A DNA stretch of 25,386 nucleotides, taken from contig CALAOB010000059.1 of the NCBI GenBank assembly GCA_937927445.1, forward strand, positions 1 through 25,386, given 5' to 3'. Below, piece after piece: positions 14,708 through 21,849 of the stretch. The first letter of the stretch is position 1. Each line of letters starts with the position of its first letter. The notes below the pieces were generated by a model. The model was given only the letters and a program-made list of their open reading frames with translations. It ran no database searches and was not told the origin of the DNA. This DNA is from an uncultured Oribacterium sp. (lineage in GTDB: Bacteria; Bacillota; Clostridia; Lachnospirales; Lachnospiraceae). Position numbers and translations under genes: made by a program.

Positions 14708-15985
14708 ATGGAAAAGGCTGGGTTGAAATACAGTATGGTTTTTTTGATGCTTTTTTTGTCGACGTCTTTCGTTGTAACTAATGATATTGTTTCTTCCGTC
14801 TTGACGATAGCCCTATGGATTGTAGTCATGTTGGGGATTCTGTACATAAGTCAATTTAGAATAGAGATATCCGTTTTTTGTATAACCATCTTTACATCAA
14901 TATGGATTCTTGGGACAAGTCTGATTAATGGAGAAAATATCATATCAAACTCAAAATCAGTATTTGGAATCATTGCAGCAGGAATACTGGCAAGCGCATT
15001 GAATTTCGAGGAATTCGGAAAAATCTTCATTAAGGTGATGAAATTTCTGATGATTGTTTCCTTGGTGGGATACGTACTGCATTTAATTATTCCAGGCTTG
15101 TTTTATTTTGTTACAGTAACTAATAGATCTGGAGAAGTATTTTCCAACTGGGTTTTATATATACAAAATCTTTATAATTCTTCAGGTGTATATAGAAACT
15201 ATGGATATGCCTGGGAGCCGGGGGCCTTTTCCACATTTATTTGTCTTGCAATGATGCTGGAAGTTTTTTTGCCGACCACGAATCTGACATTTAAGTCGTT
15301 AATGCTGTATTTGATTACTGTCCTTACCACTTTTTCTACTACCGGAATTACTGCAGCTATCATTTTGACCATTTATTTATTGATGACGAATAACGGACTT
15401 TCTAAAAATGAGAAAAAGATTGTATTCGTAAGTATGTCTTTTATGGCTGTTGTGATGTTTGGCTTACAGGGCGTACTTTTTGACAGAACAAAGAATTCAG
15501 CGTTTGGCAAACTGATTAATTATAGTAAGGGTAGATCGGGATCAACATCGGTAAGAGTGAATTCTGTGACGAAGGTGTTTATGGCAATTTTTCGCAGACC
15601 TTTATTTGGCTGGGGATATGATGGACTTAATAGGGAACTGTATGAATATACCTATAATATGAACACCTGCACGTTTTTAAATTGGTTTGCAGTATACGGT
15701 ATACCTTTTGGATGTGTTATGATAGTAGGCATTTTGAAATTTGTAAGTTTGTTTTCTGCAAAACGTTTGAATCAAATATTTATGTTATTCTACATGTTCT
15801 TAATAACTATATCGGAGAATTATGTCAACACGCCGATAATTTTTCTCATGATATTTGTAGGATATAAATTAGAATCTGCACCTCTTAGAATATTTGAGGG
15901 GGGGGCAGAACTAAGTAAATCATTCCTGTTCCCTGATTTTGGAATACAAAGAAATTCAGGAAGAAAAGTAATCTTACTTGCATGA
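14708..15985 (+). CDS. wzy: Wzy-like polysaccharide polymerase with a poly-G-controlled tail
   Basis: This integral membrane protein has about ten to twelve hydrophobic helices in 425 residues. A large extracytoplasmic loop is likely around 140-180 (VTVTNRSGEVFSN to NYGYAWEPGAFS). A Wzy_C-like motif, VFMAIFRRPLFGWGYDGLN, is followed by NWFAVYGIPFG. It should polymerise repeat units outside the membrane. GGAGG 10 bases before ATG 14708 fixes the start. After the last helix the tail carries eight Gs at 15898-15905. In this state the reading frame continues 26 codons past the tract and ends at 15985, overlapping the next open frame. 9 Gs would end it after EGGGRTK and 7 after EGGQN. The catalytic part precedes the tract, so slippage would alter only the tail and coupling. 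Confidence 0.85.
   Translation: MEKAGLKYSMVFLMLFLSTSFVVTNDIVSSVLTIALWIVVMLGILYISQFRIEISVFCITIFTSIWILGTSLINGENIISNSKSVFGIIAAGILASALNFEEFGKIFIKVMKFLMIVSLVGYVLHLIIPGLFYFVTVTNRSGEVFSNWVLYIQNLYNSSGVYRNYGYAWEPGAFSTFICLAMMLEVFLPTTNLTFKSLMLYLITVLTTFSTTGITAAIILTIYLLMTNNGLSKNEKKIVFVSMSFMAVVMFGLQGVLFDRTKNSAFGKLINYSKGRSGSTSVRVNSVTKVFMAIFRRPLFGWGYDGLNRELYEYTYNMNTCTFLNWFAVYGIPFGCVMIVGILKFVSLFSAKRLNQIFMLFYMFLITISENYVNTPIIFLMIFVGYKLESAPLRIFEGGAELSKSFLFPDFGIQRNSGRKVILLA
15898..15905 (+). repeat. Poly-G tract, G8 (long form)
   Basis: Eight Gs in the cytoplasmic tail of the first Wzy-like protein. This count gives the longest reading frame, reaching the start region of the next gene, as with 8 Gs in the gene at 11527. 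Confidence 0.95.
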
Positions 15986-16046
15986 TATGCAGAGGGATAG
16001 CTTTTTAACATTGATTTTGTATTTCGATTTTAGGGGGACGGATATA

Positions 16047-17273
16047 GTGGACATACGAGAAAATATTCGAGAAAACAATCAAGACCGGGTTGCCGAACTG
16101 ATGGTTATGCACATATGCTTAATGCAGTGCAAGAACATGATTGTTTCAACTAATAGCTTTTTCTATAACATGAACAATTTATTGAATATGGCAATGATCG
16201 GATTGCTTTTGATTTTGTATATTAGATTTTTTTGGAAAAGCGAAGCATACAGATATATTAATGGACGGGTGTTTGTGGTTTTAGTAGCTATATTGTCGTT
16301 TTGGCTTGTATCCTGTTTATTAGACAATCAATTGTTTGTGAATACGGAATTTCCTTATAGCTATGTAAGGAGACAGGCATTGACCTGCATATCATACAGT
16401 ATACCTCTTTATGTAATTAGCTCATATCTTGATGATGCGGGAGTCCTGCTGAAGAAATTATACAGTGCAGCCCCGATTATTTTTGGCATTTCCGTGGTTT
16501 CTTTTGCCAGTTATTTGTACAGTTCATCAGATGTTGTAACAAGAGGTTATAGCATGTCGTTTGGAAACCAAATGCTGTTGGGAGCTGCAATATTGTTATT
16601 TAAATATTTGGATGATGAAAAAAATAAAGATTTAATCATGTTTATTGTCACGGTGTTACTTATAGTGGCAGCTGGATCAAGAGGACCACTGGTTAGTATT
16701 TTATGCCTTATGATATATGCCGTGTTCAGGGTCAGAAGGAACAGAAAAAATATTATTTTGCTATTTGGCCTTTTTTATGGCATGTTGTTGTGCCTGATTT
16801 TTACTGAACCAATATTAAGGTTGCTGGGTTCGATTTTTGATGCTCTAGGAATTACTAGCCGAACACTTGTCATGATATTAAATGGAAAGATTTCATATGC
16901 ATCAGGACGAGGCGATTATCATGAGGCTTTACTGAACGCTATTAACAGTCATCCATTAACAGGGCTAGGTGCATTTGGCGGAGAGAAAACCGTAGGACTT
17001 GCCCATAGTTTATATATCGATATTTTTGCGAATTTCGGATATTTGCTAGGTGCTCTATTTATCATTGTTCTTGTAGCTAGAATTATAAGCTATATATCAA
17101 GAAACAAGAAGTCACCACGAGCGACAGTTATCATCATGTTTTCAATGCTTATATTTCCGAGAGGATTTTTTGACGAAACATTCTGGGCTGCGTGGTATAT
17201 GTGGATTATTATGGGACTGCTGGTTTCAGCACAATATGAAAAAACTGGAGAATCGATTCAGGAAAAAACTTAA
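16047..17273 (+). CDS. Second Wzy/O-antigen-ligase-like membrane protein
   Basis: About ten membrane helices are visible. The C-terminal part carries the O-antigen polymerase/ligase pattern: VAAGSRGPLVSILC, then SGRGDYHEALLNAINSHPLT followed by GLGAFGG and AHSLYIDIFANFGYLLG. It is either a second polymerase of different linkage or a ligase-type enzyme. GTG 16047 is chosen because AGGGGGA at 16032-16038 is 8 bases upstream, giving 408 residues. The frame is open from TTG 15978 (431 residues), which overlaps the preceding gene by 8 bases and would allow coupling. The first membrane helix begins only at about residue 50 of the shorter form, so a later start is also possible. Confidence 0.8.
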   Translation: MDIRENIRENNQDRVAELMVMHICLMQCKNMIVSTNSFFYNMNNLLNMAMIGLLLILYIRFFWKSEAYRYINGRVFVVLVAILSFWLVSCLLDNQLFVNTEFPYSYVRRQALTCISYSIPLYVISSYLDDAGVLLKKLYSAAPIIFGISVVSFASYLYSSSDVVTRGYSMSFGNQMLLGAAILLFKYLDDEKNKDLIMFIVTVLLIVAAGSRGPLVSILCLMIYAVFRVRRNRKNIILLFGLFYGMLLCLIFTEPILRLLGSIFDALGITSRTLVMILNGKISYASGRGDYHEALLNAINSHPLTGLGAFGGEKTVGLAHSLYIDIFANFGYLLGALFIIVLVARIISYISRNKKSPRATVIIMFSMLIFPRGFFDETFWAAWYMWIIMGLLVSAQYEKTGESIQEKT

Positions 17274-17328
17274 CGCAAAAGTTAATCGATAAAAAATAGA
17301 AACAAGTAGAGGGAGAGGGGAATCAACT

Positions 17329-18543
17329 ATGAAGATTCTGGAAATTAATTCCTGCAACTTTGGTAGCACGGGAAATATTATGCTTGGGATTGCTGAGGTG
17401 GCGAAACTCTCTGGGAATACGGTCATGACTGCATGTGCCAATAGCCTCAGCAACCGAAAAAAAACAGTTAAAAATCAAGTCTTTATAGGTAGCAGATTTT
17501 CAAGAAATCTGCATTATAATTTGGCGTTGAGCACAGGCTTTAATGGTTGCTTCTCCTATTTTGCCACTAGGAAGCTCCTGAAGAAAATTTCAGAGTTTTC
17601 ACCAGATATCATCCATCTTCACAATTTGCATAACTGCTACATCAATTTGCCACTGCTGTTTTCATACATAAAGAAGCATCACATCCCCGTAGTATGGACA
17701 CTTCACGATTGCTGGTCTTTTACCGGGAAGTGTCCACACTTTACTATGGCAAAGTGCGAAAGTTGGAAAGATGGTTGCCACGATTGCCCGCAGGTAAGAT
17801 CGTATCCGGAAAGTCTAGTGGATCGCACGAGGACAATGTGGCGGCTCAAGAAAAAGTGGTTTACCGGTGTGCAGAATATGACTATTGTAACACCATCCCA
17901 GTGGCTGGCTGATCTGGTGAAGAAGTCATATCTTAAGGATTATCCGGTCAAAGTGATTTATAACGGCATTGATCTTAGTGTGTTTAAACCCACAGGAAGT
18001 GACTTTAAAAAATCATATTGCTTGGAAGGCAAAAAGCTTGTTCTTGGCGTAGCATTCGGATGGAGTGACAGAAAAGGATATAAGGACTGCCTGAAGCTGG
18101 CAAAGCTACTTCCTGATGAATACCGTCTCGTCCTGGTGGGGCTCTCCAAGGAGCAGATTTCAGAACTTCCTGACAATATTTTAGGAATTGAACGCACGAA
18201 CAGCCAAAAGGAACTTGCTGCCATCTATTCTGCATCGGATGTATTTATTAACACTACCTATGAAGATAACTATCCTACAGTGAATCTTGAAGCGAGAGCC
18301 TGCGGTCTGCCGATCATCACCTATCGGACAGGCGGAAGCCCGGAAAGCGCAGGGGAGAGTGCGGTGGTTATTGATGTAGGAGATGTGGAAGGGATGAAGA
18401 AGGCGGTGCTGAGTCTAACAAGAAATCCAAAAGAGACTTCATTCATTACAAAGAAAGAATTATCCGCTGATGTTAAATTCCAGGAGTATTTGGAATTATA
18501 CAAAAGTCTGAATTCAAAGGAAGGAGACATTTTAAATTTATGA
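17329..18543 (+). CDS. Family 4 glycosyltransferase
   Basis: The 404 residues show MKILEINSCNFGSTGNIMLG, the acceptor-domain stretch DIIHLHNLHNCYINLPLL, VVWTLHDCWSFTGKCPHF with several Cys and His (GCHDCPQV), and a C-terminal donor domain with VIYNGIDLSVFKP, LVLGVAFGWSDRKGYKDCL and the E-x7-E region EDNYPTVNLEARACGLPI. This combination resembles transferases of the WcaC/colanic-acid type. The Cys-rich HDCW/CPHF/CHDCP segment is usual in that subgroup. GGGAGAGGGG upstream supports ATG 17329. It overlaps the pyruvyl-transferase gene by ATGA. The sugar is not known. Confidence 0.9.
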   Translation: MKILEINSCNFGSTGNIMLGIAEVAKLSGNTVMTACANSLSNRKKTVKNQVFIGSRFSRNLHYNLALSTGFNGCFSYFATRKLLKKISEFSPDIIHLHNLHNCYINLPLLFSYIKKHHIPVVWTLHDCWSFTGKCPHFTMAKCESWKDGCHDCPQVRSYPESLVDRTRTMWRLKKKWFTGVQNMTIVTPSQWLADLVKKSYLKDYPVKVIYNGIDLSVFKPTGSDFKKSYCLEGKKLVLGVAFGWSDRKGYKDCLKLAKLLPDEYRLVLVGLSKEQISELPDNILGIERTNSQKELAAIYSASDVFINTTYEDNYPTVNLEARACGLPIITYRTGGSPESAGESAVVIDVGDVEGMKKAVLSLTRNPKETSFITKKELSADVKFQEYLELYKSLNSKEGDILNL

Positions 18544-19505
18544 AGAAAATATTATTGATGAATCCATCACTTTCTACATTAAATATGGGAGACAAGATTA
18601 TATGTGAAGAGGCAAAAAAACAGCTTCAAGGTGTGCTTGAGGATGCCTTTCAAGTCGAGATTTCTACGCATTTGCCGGTTTCGGTGAATTATGCAAAGCT
18701 GTTGAAAGCTTCTGCTTTTGATTATTCTTTTGTACTTGGCACGAATTTGCTTATGGGAAATCTTTTGGGAAGATTTAAACAATGGAATATAAATCCTATT
18801 ATTGCAAACATATTGCCTCAGACCACCTTGGTTGGTGCTGGATGGTGGCAGTACAATAATGAACCGAATTGGTATACAAAAAAGATATATCAGTCAATTT
18901 TAGGGGGGGGTTACAGCCATTCTGTACGTGATGAATATACGGCGGAACAGTTATCAAAAATTGGTTTACGCAATGTAATTGTGACCGGATGTCCCACAAT
19001 GTGGGATTTTACACCCGAGTTTATGGCGGATATTCCAAGACAGAAGGCAGATTTTGTTTGTACAACTATAACAGACTATAACAGGGACGAAGAAGCAGAT
19101 TCGGAAATGTTGCGGATTTTGATGCAACATTACGAAAAAGTATTTCTCTGGATACAGGGAATTCATGATGTCAATTATTTGGATAGATTAAAGGCGAAAC
19201 ATCCACAGTTTGACAAAATAGAAATCATTCCACCTAATCTGTCGGCATACGATGAGGTTTTGACAAATTATAATCTTGAGTATGTCGGCACAAGACTTCA
19301 TGGGGGAATTCGTGCGTTACAACATAAAAGACGGTCTGTTATTATCGCAGTGGATAATCGTGCAAACGAGATGAAGAAAAGTTTTGACCTTACTGTTTTT
19401 GAACGCTCCGATATACATGAACTTGGAGATTTTATAGATTCCAAAATAGAAAGCAGGATCAGGCTTCCGTTCGATGATATCAGGAAATGGAAAAATCAAT
19501 TTTAA
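18540..19505 (+). CDS. Polysaccharide pyruvyl-transferase-family protein containing a G8 tract (phase ON)
   Basis: It is predicted to place pyruvate ketals (from phosphoenolpyruvate) on a sugar of the repeat unit. The 321 residues include NMGDKIICEEAKKQL (the N-terminal G-D-x-I pattern), the central HSVRDEYTAEQLSKIGL and VTGCPTMWDF motifs, and the C-terminal YVGTRLHGGIRALQHKRRSV, all characteristic. A run of eight Gs at 18903-18910 encodes LGGGYSHSVRD and is in frame here. Seven Gs would shift into a short wrong frame and nine would stop within about nine codons, removing the HSVRD and TRLHGG motifs. It starts in the stop of the preceding glycosyltransferase gene (ATGA), with AAGGAGA upstream. 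Sugar target unknown. Confidence 0.88.
   Translation: MKKILLMNPSLSTLNMGDKIICEEAKKQLQGVLEDAFQVEISTHLPVSVNYAKLLKASAFDYSFVLGTNLLMGNLLGRFKQWNINPIIANILPQTTLVGAGWWQYNNEPNWYTKKIYQSILGGGYSHSVRDEYTAEQLSKIGLRNVIVTGCPTMWDFTPEFMADIPRQKADFVCTTITDYNRDEEADSEMLRILMQHYEKVFLWIQGIHDVNYLDRLKAKHPQFDKIEIIPPNLSAYDEVLTNYNLEYVGTRLHGGIRALQHKRRSVIIAVDNRANEMKKSFDLTVFERSDIHELGDFIDSKIESRIRLPFDDIRKWKNQF
18903..18910 (+). repeat. Poly-G tract, G8 (gene ON)
   Basis: Eight Gs inside the pyruvyl-transferase gene, immediately before the conserved HSVRD motif. Loss or gain of a single G would abolish more than half of the protein. Confidence 0.95.
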
Positions 19506-19520
19506 AGTTACGATTCTCTG

Positions 19521-19560
19521 ATGTCTGCTTTCACATATAAAAATGGATGGGAGCAGACAT
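19521..19560 (+). promoter_or_regulatory. Hairpin covering the ribosome site and ATG of the next gene
   Basis: ATGTCTGCT (19521-19529) is the exact reverse complement of AGCAGACAT (19552-19560). The stem extends by T-G, T-G and C-G pairs to 19532/19549. The second arm contains the GGGAG ribosome site and the first two bases of ATG 19559. Folding would hide the start, so translation may need unfolding, for example by ribosomes ending the previous gene at 19505. Confidence 0.55.
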
Positions 19561-20665
19561 GGATATAAGGAGAGTTATTTTAAAATCAAAGGTATTATCA
19601 AAACTTGCTATAGCTGTAAATAAGCGGGTGAAGGATCATAAGCTGTACATATTGACCAAACGGGCATTATTAGAATCAAACAGTGTCAAAAACCGAATTT
19701 TTTATTTAGGAATCCCCGTACATGGAAATCTAGGTGATTTGGCACAGGGCGTTTGTATCAGGCGATGGATAAAACAACATTATCCTATGTATACGACCGT
19801 AGAAATCGAAACCAATGCACTTGTAAATACAAAAGAATCTGTTCTAGGGCTGTTGCAGTCAGCATACAGAAGGGATGATTTTATTATATTTCAAAGTGGG
19901 TATACAACGACAGATTTAGGAGGGTATGCAGATGAGATGCATCGTGCGGTTATGAAGGCTCTTCCAAATGCTCGGATGCTGATGCTTCCACAGACGATTT
20001 TATTTAAGTCCGAGGATCGTAGACAACAGACGAGCAATATCTATAACAGCATGAATCATCTGCTTTTTTTAGCTAGAGACAGAATATCCTATGATATGGC
20101 GAAGGAAATGTTTCCGGATATACCAGTTGAGCCATATCCGGATATCGTTACAACACTGATTGGGAATTTAAAATTCGATTATGTTCGAGACGGAATTCTG
20201 TTTTGCTGCCGTGATGATTTAGAAAAGTTCTATTCAGATGAAGATATAGATAAGCTTATAAGAAGATGTAATGAATTTACCAAAGTATCACGAACAGATA
20301 CAACCAAAAAGGGAAATACGAGGGAGATTGTATCTAATGCAGAGAAATTAATCTATGCAGAAATTGACAGATATGCACATTACAAATTGATTATTACAGA
20401 TAGATATCATGGAACGATTCTGTCTTTGGTGGCTGGCACACCGGTCATCATTATTAAAAGTAATGATCATAAGGTGGTGACTGGAGCAGAATGGTTTAAA
20501 GGTGTTTATGATGACTATGTATATTTAGCAAACGATCTTAGTGACGCGTATGAGATTGCAAAAAAAGTATATCAGAAACAACTGACTAATAAGCTACAAC
20601 CTTATTTCGAAAATGCTTATTATGATAAACTACCTAATCTTTTTGAGGAGAAAACAAAACTGTGA
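19559..20665 (+). CDS. Second polysaccharide pyruvyl-transferase-family protein
   Basis: The 368 residues contain IFYLGIPVHGNLGDLAQGVC (N-terminal G-N-x-G-D pattern), FIIFQSGYTTTDLGGYADEM, LPNARMLMLPQTILF, a central YPDIVTTL, and LIITDRYHGTILSLVAGTPV, the C-terminal hallmark of the family. Members add pyruvate ketals or, in related subgroups, act as sugar transferases; which applies is unclear. ATG 19559 is preferred because GGGAG lies five bases upstream; an in-frame ATG at 19547 would add four residues. A hairpin masks this start (see 19521-19560). The TGA stop overlaps the GTG start of the iron-sulfur protein. Only distantly like the first pyruvyl transferase. Confidence 0.85.
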   Translation: MDIRRVILKSKVLSKLAIAVNKRVKDHKLYILTKRALLESNSVKNRIFYLGIPVHGNLGDLAQGVCIRRWIKQHYPMYTTVEIETNALVNTKESVLGLLQSAYRRDDFIIFQSGYTTTDLGGYADEMHRAVMKALPNARMLMLPQTILFKSEDRRQQTSNIYNSMNHLLFLARDRISYDMAKEMFPDIPVEPYPDIVTTLIGNLKFDYVRDGILFCCRDDLEKFYSDEDIDKLIRRCNEFTKVSRTDTTKKGNTREIVSNAEKLIYAEIDRYAHYKLIITDRYHGTILSLVAGTPVIIIKSNDHKVVTGAEWFKGVYDDYVYLANDLSDAYEIAKKVYQKQLTNKLQPYFENAYYDKLPNLFEEKTKL

Positions 20666-21849
20666 TCATAAGTGAAAGAGAAAAATGTACGGGATGCGGC
20701 ATGTGCGTTGATTTGTGTAGTAAAAATGCAATTACTATGATTAAAGACAGCCATGGTTTTTACTATCCGAATATTGATTCAGAAAGGTGTATTTCTTGTG
20801 GCTTGTGTCAGAAAAAATGTCCAGTGAATAATGCTTCTGATCAAGCAAGTACACCTCAACTGATTTATGCTGCATGGCATAAAAACAAAGATATTAGGAA
20901 GCGGTCTACGTCTGGAGGTGTATTTACAGCTATAGCAGAACAGGTGATTGATAATGGAGGAGTGGTTGCAGGTGTAAAATGGAATGATGATTTTCAAGCG
21001 GTTCATTTTATTGCTGATAATAAGAAAGACTTGTCATTATTCAACGAATCAAAATATGTTCAGAGCCATGCAAATTCAGTTTATTTGAAAGTAAAAGCAG
21101 CATTAGGCGATAATAAGATCGTACTTTTTTCAGGTACGCCATGCCAAAATAATGCATTAAAGCTTTTTTTAGACAAAGATTATCCTAATCTTTACATGGT
21201 CGATTTAGTATGCCATGGAGTGCCTTCTGAAGAAGTTCTATATAGGTATTTGGCGGAAAGAACCGATAACATAGATAGTATAAAGCATATTTCTTTTCGG
21301 GCCAAAAAACCATTTTGGGATTGGGGATATGTATCTATTAATTTTAACAATCAAAGAGAGTATTCGGTTTTAACGAATGAAGATCCATATTTTGCAATCT
21401 TTAATATTGGATATAGCCTACGCGAATCATGCCATAAATGCCGTTATTGTAATATGCATAGATATGGGGATATTACTTTGGCAGATTTTTGGGGATATAA
21501 AGCGAATTCCTTTAAGACTCGCGATTATCTTAAAGGTACATCACTTGTTATGATTAATTCCGAAAAAGGAAGAATGCTCTTTCAGATGGTTCAGAATCTG
21601 CTTGTTTGTGCTGAATCCTCCAAAGAAGAAGCTTTGCACGGACAGCAAGCATTGAAAAAACCATTTTCCCCCCCGGAGAAAGAGGTACGAGCCTTCTGGT
21701 CTGACTTTGAGAATGGAATGTCTATAAGCCAGTTGAGAGATAAATTCATTAGAGGAGTACCCTATTCTCCGCCAAAGCATTTATGGTTAAGAAGGCTATT
21801 TTATAGATATAGGTGGCTATTAAAAACGAATGGAAAACTCAAGAAGTAA
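20662..21849 (+). CDS. FrhB-like (coenzyme F420 hydrogenase/dehydrogenase beta-subunit family) iron-sulfur protein
   Basis: The 395 residues begin with a ferredoxin-like domain: CTGCGMCVDLC and CISCGLCQKKCP, two sets of four Cys for [4Fe-4S] clusters. The FrhB-type middle region has KRSTSGGVFTAIAEQ, LFSGTPCQNNALKLF and DLVCHGVPS, and the C-terminal part has CHKCRYCNMHRYGDITLADF. Relatives often sit beside pyruvyl-transferase-family genes in polysaccharide loci of anaerobes. They are thought to do a flavin or iron-sulfur redox step, not F420-dependent methanogenesis. The exact substrate is unknown. GTG 20662 overlaps the previous TGA, with GAGGAG upstream. A C7 run (21668-21674) encodes FSPPEK in frame. 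The 3' end overlaps wzx by 20 bases. Confidence 0.88.
   Translation: MIISEREKCTGCGMCVDLCSKNAITMIKDSHGFYYPNIDSERCISCGLCQKKCPVNNASDQASTPQLIYAAWHKNKDIRKRSTSGGVFTAIAEQVIDNGGVVAGVKWNDDFQAVHFIADNKKDLSLFNESKYVQSHANSVYLKVKAALGDNKIVLFSGTPCQNNALKLFLDKDYPNLYMVDLVCHGVPSEEVLYRYLAERTDNIDSIKHISFRAKKPFWDWGYVSINFNNQREYSVLTNEDPYFAIFNIGYSLRESCHKCRYCNMHRYGDITLADFWGYKANSFKTRDYLKGTSLVMINSEKGRMLFQMVQNLLVCAESSKEEALHGQQALKKPFSPPEKEVRAFWSDFENGMSISQLRDKFIRGVPYSPPKHLWLRRLFYRYRWLLKTNGKLKK
21668..21674 (+). repeat. Poly-C tract, C7 (gene ON)
   Basis: Seven Cs (TTT TCC CCC CCG) lie about 60 codons before the end of the FrhB-like gene. It is the only such tract with C on the coding strand and is near the lower limit of lengths that usually slip. 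Confidence 0.8.
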
